In this document: piece after piece, positions 1 to 8,565 of the stretch | How the letters are laid out: every line of letters starts with the position of its first letter | Numbering within the stretch: position 1 is the first letter of the stretch | From: Pelagimonas sp050633425 | GTDB lineage: Bacteria; Pseudomonadota; Alphaproteobacteria; Rhodobacterales; Rhodobacteraceae | Assembly (NCBI RefSeq): GCF_050633425.1 | Contig: NZ_JBOEGM010000002.1 | Span: 124,001 to 188,000, forward strand | Length of the DNA stretch: 64,000 nucleotides | Reading direction: 5' to 3' | The notes under the pieces: generated by a model | What the model saw: the letters and a program-made list of their open reading frames with translations, nothing else | Databases searched by the model: none | Told to the model about the DNA's origin: nothing | Made by a program: the position numbers and the translations under genes

Positions 1-87
1 GGTGACCATCATGAGGGTTGGTTTGGGCTCTGGTCCTCAGGGCAGTTCTTTCCGGTGATCCCTTCGGCCGAGCTTGAGGGGCTTTAA
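1..87 (+). CDS. C-terminal tail of an unidentified protein (partial)
   Basis: Reading frame 1 is open from the window edge to a TAA at 85-87 and gives 28 residues, ending in VIPSAELEGL. A weak hairpin follows at 101-119, which fits the end of a transcription unit. The piece is too short to assign to a family, and an open frame of this length could occur by chance. I call it probable because its composition looks protein-like (Trp, Phe and Gly-rich core, charged end). Confidence 0.4.
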   Translation, partial: GDHHEGWFGLWSSGQFFPVIPSAELEGL

Positions 88-100
88 CGCCTCTGGGCAA

Positions 101-119
101 AACCGCGCTTGGTGCGGTT
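101..119 (+). terminator. Weak hairpin after the partial gene
   Basis: AACCGCGC and GTGCGGTT can pair across a TTG loop (8 pairs, one G-T). The tract after it (CCTTTG) is a poor U-run, so termination would be inefficient or factor-assisted. Confidence 0.35.
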
Positions 120-157
120 CCTTTGCGGGGGAATTTTAAACTGGTGCCCTCGCTTAA

Positions 158-196
158 TTTTGACATCTCATCGCGACCGGCGACATGATGTCAAAA
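158..196. repeat. Long imperfect hairpin, 10-bp perfect arms
   Basis: TTTTGACATC (158-167) and GATGTCAAAA (187-196) are perfect reverse complements. Inside them TCGC (171-174) and GCGA (180-183) pair around a five-base loop, with a three-by-three internal loop between the two stems. It lies 20-58 bases beyond the stop of the reverse-strand sulfotransferase gene. It has no U-run in either direction, so it could be a 3' RNA-stabilising stem or a protein-binding site rather than a simple terminator. Confidence 0.55.
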
Positions 197-215
197 CGCG
201 TGTTGATCACCTGTT

Positions 216-1034
216 TCAGTCGCCTAGTTTGGCGTGCACCTCATCCAGATCGATCTCACCAATCGGCATTTTGTTGCCCGGATTGTCGAAGTCGTATTTG
301 AACAGCGCAAAGTCACGGTGAAATATTTCTTTGATGAGATGCATCGACATGTCGTCAAAGTAGTCTTCAACGGGATGGGCGCGCTTTGGTCCATGTCCTT
401 CGGATTCATTGAACCGTGGAATATTGTCCAAATCGACCTCATGGGGGGTGTTCACCGCATCCAGCACGCTTTGCATGCCCTCGTTGAACTTTTCCGTCCA
501 AAAGATGTTGTTGTAACGCCCACCGTTCACAATAAACGTGCTGACATGGCCAGACATGGCGGACCAATGAATGTCGGGCTCCATCGGTCTGCGCCACCGA
601 ATGGTGTCACGCGTGAACAGCAAAAACCGACGAAAGCTCTTGATCTGATCGAATTCCTGCTTGCCGTCGTCGCCGCCGACGTCGATCCCGTACTTTTGGA
701 TCAACAAGGGGACCAGATTGCCACGATAGCGGCGCCCATTGCGCTGAATGCCGCAGATCTTGTCAAAAAAGCTAGATAGAATCCGGGTGTAGGGGTTGCG
801 GACGCATGTATAGGCATAGCTGGTGCGTGTTTTCACATTCGCCTTGATAGCCGGCTGGCTTTCGGCGCGCGCCCACTTGTGTAAACCGTCGGTCGCATCA
901 TGGATGTCACCGTCAAAAAATTCTCCGTGATCGGAGAAGTACATGATTTGACCAATGGTCGAGCAGGCACATTTGGGAACAACCCGATACACCATACTCT
1001 GACTCTCGGTCATCCAGGTCCCAGGAAAACCCAT
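216..1034 (-). CDS. Sulfotransferase family 2 protein (carbohydrate sulfotransferase-like)
   Basis: This probably transfers sulfate from PAPS to a sugar hydroxyl, as in the HNK-1/chondroitin-type Sulfotransfer_2 family. The 5'-phosphosulfate loop is seen as VVPKCACSTI (residues 18-27), and the 3'-phosphate site as CVRNPYTR (77-84) followed by a Ser-Ser pair. The length, 272 residues, suits a single soluble catalytic domain, and no signal peptide or membrane segment is visible. An SD-like GGAGG lies 8 bases before the ATG at 1034; a later Met at residue 8 is possible. It is divergent from a GT14-like glycosyltransferase starting at 1177. The same two families are paired again at 19704-22844, which points to sulfation of a glycan made by these neighbours. 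The acceptor is unknown. Confidence 0.85.
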   Translation of the reverse strand: MGFPGTWMTESQSMVYRVVPKCACSTIGQIMYFSDHGEFFDGDIHDATDGLHKWARAESQPAIKANVKTRTSYAYTCVRNPYTRILSSFFDKICGIQRNGRRYRGNLVPLLIQKYGIDVGGDDGKQEFDQIKSFRRFLLFTRDTIRWRRPMEPDIHWSAMSGHVSTFIVNGGRYNNIFWTEKFNEGMQSVLDAVNTPHEVDLDNIPRFNESEGHGPKRAHPVEDYFDDMSMHLIKEIFHRDFALFKYDFDNPGNKMPIGEIDLDEVHAKLGD

Positions 1035-1176
1035 ACCTGCTGCCTCCAGCTACCGCGTCTTTTGGTTTTTGACGCCCTTTGTGCCCCAAAAAAGCAAAAT
1101 AATCGGCTTTATTCAACGCTTGTTCATGGCTATCAACATAAACAATCAGGCAAAAATAGGGCAGATGGTTTCCTAA

Positions 1177-2754
1177 ATGGCAAAAATCGCCTTCATCCTG
1201 CTGTGTCATAAAGACCCAGATGCGATCATAAAACAGGCGCAAAGCCTCACCGCTGTGGGCGACTATATGTCGATCCACTTTGATGCGCGTGCCAATCCCG
1301 AAGACTTCAAAAAGATCGTCGCCGCGCTTGGCGACAATCCCAACGTGACCTTTGCCCACAAGCGAATCAAATGTGGGTGGGGCGAATGGAGCCTTGTCGA
1401 AGCATCCATTTACGCTGTGCAATCCGCCGTCGAAGCATTCCCGCGTGCCACGCATTTCTACATGCTTTCAGGGGATTGTGTTGCGATCAAATCCGCCGAA
1501 TATGCGCATGAATTCTTGGATCGGCGTGACTGTGATTATATCGAAAGCTACGACTATTTTCAGTCCGACTGGATCAAGACAGGCTGGAAAGAAGAGCGTC
1601 TGATTTACCGGCACTGGTTCAACGAACGCACACAAAAGCGCCGTTTCTATTGGATGTTCGAAGCTCAAAAACGCCTTGGTCTGACCCGGAAAATTCCAGA
1701 AGACCTTGAGATTATGATCGGGTCGCAATGGTGGTGTTTGCGGCGGCGCACCGTCGAATGGATCTTGGATTTCATCAAGAAACGCAAAGACGTGATGAGC
1801 TTTTTCCGCACCACCTGGATTCCAGACGAGACGTTTTTTCAAACGCTCGTGCGCCACCTTGTGCCTGAAAATGAAATCGAAGGCCGCACGCTGACGTTCT
1901 TGATGTTTTCGGAATACGGCATGCCGGTGGTCTTTTATAATGACCATTATGACCTGCTGCTGAGCCAGGATTTTCTGTTCGCCCGCAAGATCAGCCCGGA
2001 GGCAACTGAGCTGCGACGGCGACTTGGGGTGCTGTATTCGTCTGAGGGCCAGCGCTTTAAGATCTCGAACGAAGGGCGGTCACTGTACAACTTTTTGACA
2101 AGCAAAGGGCGGATCGGGCGGCGTTTTGCTTCGCGGTTTTGGGAAAAAGAAAGCTCGCTCGGGCGTGAACGGGAACTGCTCATCGTCGTGTGTAAGAAGT
2201 GGCATGTCGCCAAGCGGTTGCTGGATCGTATCCGCCAGATGACCAACATTCCCTGCATTGAGTACCTGTTTAACGAAGACAGTTGCGCTTTGCCTGACCT
2301 CGGCGGGATTCAGTCAACGATGGGCAAACGTCATCGACATCGGCGCGCGTTGATGCGGATGTTGTTTGACTATTATGACACCGACCGATTGATCGTCTGT
2401 ATGGATCCGGCCAACCTTGATCTTCTTGAAGATTTCGGTCGCGACCGGTCATTGACCCGCATCTTGGAAATAGAATGTGAATTCTCGGACGAATACCTGA
2501 TTGGCCATGCGATGCGGGTCGGATTGGCGGGTGAACGCACGCCGCCAGAGACGTTGCAACGTCTTTTGCCGACGGTGCGTAATGACATGGTGCATGAGAG
2601 CGACCGGATTCGTGACGCGAAACTGGATAATGTGATGCATATGCGTGAGATCGAAACGCTCGACAAGAATGCGAGCATCGTGTCCAAGTTTTTGTCGATC
2701 CCCGAAGAGAAGGCCTATGAGATTGTCAATCACGACCATCTTTATGCGGATTGA
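1177..2754 (+). CDS. Core-2/I-branching type glycosyltransferase (GT14-like) with C-terminal extension
   Basis: The N-terminal 300 residues match the branching beta-1,6-N-acetylglucosaminyltransferase/xylosyltransferase family. Visible motifs are ILLCHKDPD near the start, YMLSGDCVAIKS, GSQWWCLRRRTVEWI and WIPDETFFQT; the Glu in the last corresponds to the family's catalytic base. No transmembrane anchor is seen, so it probably acts in the cytoplasm on a lipid-linked or nascent glycan. Residues from about 320 to 525 form a separate domain beginning with a hydrophobic strand (ELLIVVCKKWHVAKRLL); I believe Rhodobacterales homologues carry an uncharacterised DUF here but cannot verify it. It is divergent from the sulfotransferase at 216-1034, with 142 bases between them. 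A paralogue with a different C-terminal domain is at 21144-22844. Confidence 0.82.
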   Translation: MAKIAFILLCHKDPDAIIKQAQSLTAVGDYMSIHFDARANPEDFKKIVAALGDNPNVTFAHKRIKCGWGEWSLVEASIYAVQSAVEAFPRATHFYMLSGDCVAIKSAEYAHEFLDRRDCDYIESYDYFQSDWIKTGWKEERLIYRHWFNERTQKRRFYWMFEAQKRLGLTRKIPEDLEIMIGSQWWCLRRRTVEWILDFIKKRKDVMSFFRTTWIPDETFFQTLVRHLVPENEIEGRTLTFLMFSEYGMPVVFYNDHYDLLLSQDFLFARKISPEATELRRRLGVLYSSEGQRFKISNEGRSLYNFLTSKGRIGRRFASRFWEKESSLGRERELLIVVCKKWHVAKRLLDRIRQMTNIPCIEYLFNEDSCALPDLGGIQSTMGKRHRHRRALMRMLFDYYDTDRLIVCMDPANLDLLEDFGRDRSLTRILEIECEFSDEYLIGHAMRVGLAGERTPPETLQRLLPTVRNDMVHESDRIRDAKLDNVMHMREIETLDKNASIVSKFLSIPEEKAYEIVNHDHLYAD

Positions 2755-2837
2755 ATCACGCGGATTGAGCCGGGCCGGTTTTTGCGCAATACCGTGGCAG
2801 AGAATTTGAACACCAAACGTGTTGAGGGCATTGGGAC

Positions 2838-3206
2838 ATGGGCTACGTCTACGACGATCAGAATATTTTTGCGAAGATTTTGCGGGGCGAAATCCCGAAT
2901 AATACGGTCCATGAGACAGAGCATTCTCTGGCTTTTCGCGACCTCTACCCACAAGCCCCGACCCATGTCTTGGTGATCCCTAAAGGGCCCTATGTGTGCT
3001 TTGATCATTTTGCACAGACCGCTTCGGAAGCCGAAATTGTCGATTATATTCGCGCTGTTGGAGAGGTTTGTAAGGCCGAAGGGGTTGAGGCGGATGGCTT
3101 TCGTCTGATCGCTAATGCTGGCAATGATGGCGTGCAAGAAGTCCCACATTTGCATGTGCATATCCTTGCAGGCCGCCCACTGGGCCGCATGCTTGCCCGC
3201 GCTTAA
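2838..3206 (+). CDS. HIT family (histidine triad) hydrolase, HINT-like
   Basis: A 122-residue protein, the normal size for HINT/PKCI-type nucleoside phosphoramidases. The histidine triad HLHVHIL is at residues 104-110 and is followed by AGRPLGRM, typical of bacterial HinT. The N-terminal part contains the usual FAKILRGEIP segment. Family members hydrolyse purine nucleoside phosphoramidates or aminoacyl-AMP adducts in the cytosol. The gene follows the GT14 gene by 83 bases on the same strand, and there is no functional reason to link them. A 16-bp palindrome lies just after its stop. Confidence 0.92.
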   Translation: MGYVYDDQNIFAKILRGEIPNNTVHETEHSLAFRDLYPQAPTHVLVIPKGPYVCFDHFAQTASEAEIVDYIRAVGEVCKAEGVEADGFRLIANAGNDGVQEVPHLHVHILAGRPLGRMLARA

Positions 3207-3226
3207 AGAGGCGGTTGCAAAACGGT

Positions 3227-3242
3227 GCGGGCCATGGCCCGC
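3227..3242. repeat. Perfect 16-bp GC palindrome after the HIT gene
   Basis: GCGGGCCATGGCCCGC is self-complementary. It sits between the convergent HIT gene and ABC ATPase gene and has no U-run. A near-identical sequence (GCGGGCCAAGGCCCGC, with the same GGT immediately before) occurs at 60808-60823, downstream of the aminotransferase gene. Confidence 0.5.
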
Positions 3243-3346
3243 GCTCAGTGTCTCGTCAAAAGCCAGATGGCTTTTGCCTCCTCGCTTGCCGGAATGCGCC
3301 GGTTGTTCGATCTGTGGGGATAGACGGAAAACCGGTCAGGCGTTTT

Positions 3347-4264
3347 TTATTGATGTTTGGTCAGAGACAAAAACACATCCTGCAAGTCGGCCTGTTCGGT
3401 CCGCACGTCGCGGATACGAATACCGGCGGAATGAACCGCGTTCAGAACGTCTTCGGCGCGGGTTTGTTTGGCATTGTAATTCACGGCAAAGGATCCGTCT
3501 GGTCGGGTCTCAACATTTAGCCCTTCGCCAGTCGGAAGTGATTCCGGCACGTGTTCGGGAGTGATCAACATCGTTTTGGCGTCGAGCTGGCCGAGCAGGT
3601 TTGCGGTGCTGTCCCTCACAACCAAACTGCCTTGGTCGATGATTGCAATCTCGTCACACATTTCCTCAGCTTCTTCGAGGTAATGGGTGGTGAGAATGAT
3701 GGTCATGCCGCGTTCTTGGTTCAGCTTGCGGATGTTTTCCCACAGCATTTGGCGCAGTTGAATATCGACACCTGCGGTCGGTTCATCCAAAACTAAGATT
3801 TGCGGGTGGTGCACCAGCGCCTTAGCCAAAAGCAAACGGCGACGCATACCGCCTGACAGGGTACGCGCATAGGCGTCGCGTTTGTCGGTTAACCCAACCA
3901 TCTCCAAAATCTCGTCGCTGCGGCGATGCGATTTTGGCACACCGTACAGCCCGGCTTGCACTTCCAATGCGCCAAAGGGCGAAAAGAACGGGTCGAGGTT
4001 CAATTCCTGCGGCATGACGCCAATGGCCGCGCGTGATTGGCGTGGGTTTTGATCCTGATCCCATCCCCAGATTTCGGCCTTACCTGCCGACTTCACCACC
4101 AAACCGGCCAAAATATTGATCAGAGTCGATTTGCCGGCACCGTTGGGCCCAAGCAAGCCAAAGATCGAGCCAGCCGGTACAGTTAGATCAATTCCTTTAA
4201 GGGCTTGTTTACCACCTTCGTACGTCTTTTGCAGATTGCTGATGCGGATCGCGTCCTGTGTCAT
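3347..4264 (-). CDS. ABC transporter ATP-binding protein (CcmA/NodI-type, ABC-2 export class)
   Basis: A 305-residue ATPase with Walker A GPNGAGKST (39-47), Q-loop PQELNLD, signature LSGGMRRR and Walker B ILVLDEPTAGVD, then the switch His in LTTHYLEEAEE. The extra 80-90 C-terminal residues are typical of ATPases that partner ABC-2 membrane proteins in drug, lipid or polysaccharide export. No permease gene adjoins it: both neighbours are on the opposite strand. The only ABC-2 permease in the window is about 25 kb away at 29250, so a partnership with it is possible but unsupported. Substrate unknown. Confidence 0.88.
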   Translation of the reverse strand: MTQDAIRISNLQKTYEGGKQALKGIDLTVPAGSIFGLLGPNGAGKSTLINILAGLVVKSAGKAEIWGWDQDQNPRQSRAAIGVMPQELNLDPFFSPFGALEVQAGLYGVPKSHRRSDEILEMVGLTDKRDAYARTLSGGMRRRLLLAKALVHHPQILVLDEPTAGVDIQLRQMLWENIRKLNQERGMTIILTTHYLEEAEEMCDEIAIIDQGSLVVRDSTANLLGQLDAKTMLITPEHVPESLPTGEGLNVETRPDGSFAVNYNAKQTRAEDVLNAVHSAGIRIRDVRTEQADLQDVFLSLTKHQ

Positions 4265-4339
4265 TGCGCGTGCTTGCTCCTGCGGCTTGGTTGGCTCATA
4301 AGGCTGTTACGCCAGTGTTCGAGAAAAGGGAACCAAGCC

Positions 4340-4519
4340 ATGACGATTCAGGCACCCGAGACAAAGATTGTGGATAAATTCCGCGTGGCCTGTGATGGTG
4401 GCGAGGGGGCTCTTGGCCATCCGCGCGTTTGGCTACAGATGCCGACCGAGCATGGCTGGGTTGAATGCCCCTATTGCGATTGCAAATTCGTGCACAAAGA
4501 TTTTGAAGGCAAAGTCTAA
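4340..4519 (+). CDS. Small CHCC zinc-finger protein (NDUFS6-like domain)
   Basis: A 59-residue protein with Cys18, His27, Cys43 and Cys46 in the order expected of the zf-CHCC domain; the conserved core reads GHPRVWLQ and ECPYCDCKF. This domain occurs in the mitochondrial complex I accessory subunit NDUFS6 and as free-standing proteins in alphaproteobacteria, where a link to complex I assembly is suspected. The ATG at 4340 was chosen because it starts directly before the conserved sequence. It is divergent from the ABC ATPase gene. Confidence 0.85.
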   Translation: MTIQAPETKIVDKFRVACDGGEGALGHPRVWLQMPTEHGWVECPYCDCKFVHKDFEGKV

Positions 4520-4629
4520 ACAGGCCTCTCTTCCCGCCAATCCTGCGCACCACTCCTGTGCGCTGGTCTGATATTGGCGAATAGATGCATGCTGCTTATG
4601 GTTTTAAACGAACCGTAAGGAGAGTTGTG

Positions 4630-5541
4630 ATGACCTTTCGTCCTGTAACTGCAACAAATATCGCCCGTCCTGCAATGGAGGGGGCCGGCGTGCATTTGCA
4701 CCGCGTGTTCGGTTTTGGTGATCCCAATGAAACCGATCCGTTCCTGATGATGGACGATTTTCGCAACGATGACCCGCGCTTGTATGAAAAGGGGTTCCCG
4801 TGGCACCCCCATCGCGGCATCGAGACCATCACCTATGTCTTGGAAGGTGAGGTTGAACACGGTGATAGTCTTGGCAATCGTGGAGTTCTGGGCGCAGGTT
4901 CGGTGCAATGGATGACTGCTGGGTCTGGTATCATGCATCAGGAAATGCCCCGCGGAAATGTGACGGGGCAGATGCATGGCTTTCAACTTTGGGCCAATTT
5001 ACCCGCGTCTCTCAAGATGACCGCCCCGCGTTATCAAGACATCCAAGGCTCTGATGTACCTGAGATTATTGACGATGACGGCACGCGGGTCAAAGTTGTC
5101 ACGGGTCAGTTTTGGGGCAAGCGTGGCCCGGTTGATGGGATTGCTGCAGATCCTTTGTATTTAGATGTTTCTGTGCCGCCGGGGGTACGCAAGTCCCTGC
5201 CGGTCGACACCCGGTCTAATGCGTTTGCCTATGTGTTTGCGGGCGCTGGCCGGTTTTCTGACGCCGCTGATCCAATCGGGGTGCGTGTTGAAAAAGAGGT
5301 TGCAGGGCAAGAGCTTAACATTCGCGACTTGACCGGAAACCGTACGTTGGTGCGCTTTGGAAATGGCGACGAGGTCACTGTTCAAGCTGGGCCAGAAGGC
5401 GTGCGGTTTTTGCTGATCGCTGGACGACCAATCCAAGAGCCCGTGGCCTGGCATGGGCCAATTGTGATGAATACCCAAGCCGAGTTGCAGCAAGCCATGG
5501 CTGATCTGCGCAACGGAACCTTTGTTAAACCGCAACACTAA
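4630..5541 (+). CDS. Pirin family protein (bicupin)
   Basis: A 304-residue pirin. The N-terminal cupin has metal ligands in FPWHPHRG (His59, His61) and GIMHQEM (His103, Glu105), the iron-binding set of human pirin and E. coli YhhW. Bacterial pirins include quercetin 2,3-dioxygenases and regulators of pyruvate metabolism, so the actual role is open. The ATG at 4630 is preceded by AAGGAG (4617-4622), which decides it over an upstream Met. A long stem-loop follows the stop. Confidence 0.92.
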   Translation: MTFRPVTATNIARPAMEGAGVHLHRVFGFGDPNETDPFLMMDDFRNDDPRLYEKGFPWHPHRGIETITYVLEGEVEHGDSLGNRGVLGAGSVQWMTAGSGIMHQEMPRGNVTGQMHGFQLWANLPASLKMTAPRYQDIQGSDVPEIIDDDGTRVKVVTGQFWGKRGPVDGIAADPLYLDVSVPPGVRKSLPVDTRSNAFAYVFAGAGRFSDAADPIGVRVEKEVAGQELNIRDLTGNRTLVRFGNGDEVTVQAGPEGVRFLLIAGRPIQEPVAWHGPIVMNTQAELQQAMADLRNGTFVKPQH

Positions 5542-5556
5542 CACCGCAGCCTGAGC

Positions 5557-5584
5557 CCCCGGTTTTTTGCGCAAGAAACCGGGG
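5557..5584. terminator. 28-bp near-perfect hairpin after the pirin gene
   Basis: The arms are CCCCGGTTT and AAACCGGGG, with an inner TTGC/GCAA pair; only one opposed position fails to pair. There is no trailing U-run, so it may act as a weak or Rho-assisted terminator or as mRNA end protection between pirin and polA. Confidence 0.4.
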
Positions 5585-5664
5585 CGCTGGCGCAAACATC
5601 GGCTGGCAGAATTGCCAACAACATGGCACTACCTAGGTGGAACGCGGAACAAGGGGTAAGCGCT

Positions 5665-8463
5665 ATGGCGAGCGAATTTGGCAAAGGGTGCCATCTGCAT
5701 CTGATCGATGGATCGGCCTTTATTTTTCGGGCTTACCACGCGCTGCCGCCACTGACGCGTAAGTCAGATGGTCTGCCCGTCGGAGCCGTCGCTGGCTTTT
5801 GCAACATGTTGCAGAAATATGCCGAAGGGCAGTCGGGCCCCGATGCGCCCACCCATGTCGCGGTTATTTTTGACCACTCCGGGAAATCGTTTCGCAACGA
5901 TATGTATGACCTGTACAAGGCCAACCGTCCGCCCGCCCCCGAGGACTTGCGCCCGCAATTTCCACTGACGCGAGATGCGACGCGGGCTTTTAATATCGCC
6001 TGCTACGAGGTTGAAGGGTTTGAAGCCGACGACATCATGGCGACACTGGCCTGTCAGGGGCGCGAAGCTGGTGGCCGGGTGACGATTGTGTCCTCCGACA
6101 AAGACTTGATGCAATTGGTCGGTGACGGGGTCGAAATGCTCGATCCGATGAAGAACAAGCGCATCGACCGCGACGGAGTGCATGAAAAATTCGGTGTCGC
6201 GCCAGAACGCGTTGTCGATGTGCAGGCGCTGGCCGGTGATAGCGTTGACAACGTGCCTGGCGCACCGGGAATTGGTATCAAAACGGCTGCGTTGTTGATC
6301 AATGAATATGGCTCTCTCGAAGAGCTATTGGATCGTGCCGAAGAGATCAAACAGCCCAAACGACGCCAGACCTTGATCGACAAACGTGATCAGATTGAGT
6401 TGTCAAAGCGACTGGTTCAGCTCGACTGTGAAATGGATCTCGATTTCACCATTTCCGAGATGGAGGTCAAAGCGCCTGAGGCAGATACGTTGCTTGGATT
6501 CTTGGCGGAAATGGAATTCCGCACCATGACCAAACGTATGGCCGCGTCCTTGGGGGCTGATGCGCCGGTCATTGCTGATGCGCCTGTCGCCGAGGATGCG
6601 CCTCGCCCCGAACAAGCCCCGATCGACCCGGAAAAATACGAGTGTGTGAGCGATCTTGAAGCCTTGGCGAAATGGGTCGACAAGGCGCGCGAAACCGGCT
6701 GGATCGCGGTAGATACCGAAACAACGGGCCTTGATGAAATGCTCTGTGATTTGGTTGGGATCTCGCTCTGTGTCACAGCAGGAGAGGCGTGCTACATCCC
6801 GTTGACGCACCGCGCCTCGGCGGCGGATGATTTATTTGGCACTGATGAGTTGGCCGAAGGGCAGATTCCGCTGCAGGCTGCGCTGGACGCAATCAAGCCG
6901 TTGCTCGAAGATCCAAGCGTGATCAAAATCGGTCAGAATATGAAATATGATGCCAAGGTATTCAAACGCTATGGTATTGATATTGCTCCAATTGATGACA
7001 CAATGTTGCTCAGTTATGCCTTGCATGGTGGGCTTCACAACCACGGCATGGACGCGCTGTCTGATCGTTATCTGGACCACACGCCAATCCCGATCAAATC
7101 ACTGCTGGGGACGGGAAAAAGCGCCATCACCTTTGACAAGGTCCCGGTTGCTGATGCGGTGAAATATGCGGCCGAAGATGCCGACATTACGCTGCGCCTG
7201 TGGGAATTGTTCAAACCGCTTTTGCACCGCTCGTCCGTCACGCGTGTCTACGAAACGTTGGAGCGTCCGCTGGTCCCTGTTTTGGCCAAGATGGAGATGG
7301 ACGGGATCGCGGTTGATCGTGATGTCTTGTCGCGCATGTCCAACGCGTTCGCGCAGAAAATGGCTGGTTTTGAGGCCGAATTGTACGAATTGGCCGGTCG
7401 AGAGTTCAACGTGCAAAGCCCGGCGCAGGTCGGGGCGATTCTTTTTGAAGAAATGGCGCTTGAAGGCGGCAAGAAAACCAAAACGGGTCAGTGGTCGACC
7501 CCGGCGGATGTTCTCGAAGACTTGGCAACGGAGCATGATTTTGCCGCCCGTGTGCTAGACTACCGGCAGTTGCAGAAGTTGAAATCGACCTACACGGATG
7601 CCTTGCAGGAACATATTCACCCTGACACCGGCCGTGTCCACACATCCTATTCGATTGCTGGGGCAAATACCGGTCGTTTGGCGTCGACTGATCCAAATCT
7701 GCAAAACATCCCGGTGCGTACCGAAGATGGCCGCCGCATCCGCGAAGCTTTTGTCGCGCCCGAGGGCAAGGTGTTGGTTTCGCTGGACTATAGCCAGATC
7801 GAATTGCGTGTTCTGGCGCAAATGGCAGGTATTGATGCGCTTAAAGATGCATTCAAACAAGGCCATGATATTCACGCCATGACCGCGTCCGAGATGTTTA
7901 ACGTGCCGCTGGATGAGATGACGCCCGACATTCGTCGGCAAGCCAAAGCTATCAACTTTGGCGTGATCTATGGAATTTCAGGTTTTGGGCTCGCGCGAAA
8001 CCTGCGCATTCCGCGTAGCGAGGCGCAGGGCTTTATTGATCGCTACTTCGAACGTTTTCCGGGCATTCGTCGCTATATGGATGAAACGGTTGAATTTGCG
8101 AAAGAAAACCTGCGGGTTGAAACCCTGTTTGGTCGGGTGATCCATACACCTGAAATCGCCGCCAAAGGCCCGCGCGCCGGGTTTGCCAAACGCGCCGCGA
8201 TCAACGCCCCGATCCAAGGTACCGCCGCAGATATTATCCGCCGCGCCATGATCCGCATGCCGGACGCAATTGAAAACCTGCCGGCAAAAATGCTGTTGCA
8301 GGTGCATGATGAATTGCTGTTCGAAGTCGAAGAAAGCGCGGTTGACGACCTGATTGCCACTGCCAAGTCGGTCATGGAAGGCGCGGCTGACCCCGTGGTC
8401 AAGCTTGACTTGCCCTTGGTGGTAGATGCCGGACAGGGGGCAAATTGGGCAGAGGCGCACTGA
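5665..8463 (+). CDS. polA: DNA polymerase I
   Basis: The full-length three-domain enzyme, 932 residues from the ATG at 5665; that ATG follows an SD-like AAGGGG and is preferred over an upstream ATG at 5623. Residues 1-290 are the 5'-3' flap nuclease (GIGIKTAALL helix-hairpin-helix, DSVDNVPG). The 3'-5' proofreading domain is intact: VDTETTGLD (Asp350, Glu352), NMKYDAKVF and YAAEDADITLRL. Polymerase motifs are DYSQIELR (Asp708), KAINFGVIYGISGFG and QVHDELLFE (Asp882). It acts in Okazaki fragment processing and repair gap filling. It converges on the adenosine kinase gene. Confidence 0.97.
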   Translation: MASEFGKGCHLHLIDGSAFIFRAYHALPPLTRKSDGLPVGAVAGFCNMLQKYAEGQSGPDAPTHVAVIFDHSGKSFRNDMYDLYKANRPPAPEDLRPQFPLTRDATRAFNIACYEVEGFEADDIMATLACQGREAGGRVTIVSSDKDLMQLVGDGVEMLDPMKNKRIDRDGVHEKFGVAPERVVDVQALAGDSVDNVPGAPGIGIKTAALLINEYGSLEELLDRAEEIKQPKRRQTLIDKRDQIELSKRLVQLDCEMDLDFTISEMEVKAPEADTLLGFLAEMEFRTMTKRMAASLGADAPVIADAPVAEDAPRPEQAPIDPEKYECVSDLEALAKWVDKARETGWIAVDTETTGLDEMLCDLVGISLCVTAGEACYIPLTHRASAADDLFGTDELAEGQIPLQAALDAIKPLLEDPSVIKIGQNMKYDAKVFKRYGIDIAPIDDTMLLSYALHGGLHNHGMDALSDRYLDHTPIPIKSLLGTGKSAITFDKVPVADAVKYAAEDADITLRLWELFKPLLHRSSVTRVYETLERPLVPVLAKMEMDGIAVDRDVLSRMSNAFAQKMAGFEAELYELAGREFNVQSPAQVGAILFEEMALEGGKKTKTGQWSTPADVLEDLATEHDFAARVLDYRQLQKLKSTYTDALQEHIHPDTGRVHTSYSIAGANTGRLASTDPNLQNIPVRTEDGRRIREAFVAPEGKVLVSLDYSQIELRVLAQMAGIDALKDAFKQGHDIHAMTASEMFNVPLDEMTPDIRRQAKAINFGVIYGISGFGLARNLRIPRSEAQGFIDRYFERFPGIRRYMDETVEFAKENLRVETLFGRVIHTPEIAAKGPRAGFAKRAAINAPIQGTAADIIRRAMIRMPDAIENLPAKMLLQVHDELLFEVEESAVDDLIATAKSVMEGAADPVVKLDLPLVVDAGQGANWAEAH

Positions 8464-8565
8464 TCGGCATTGCGTGCCATGCCGGGCACGCTGGATCAGA
8501 TGGACACCAAAAGCGGGCGGCCTGTTGCCAGACTGCCCGCTCTGATAAACGGTGTAGTATGTCGT

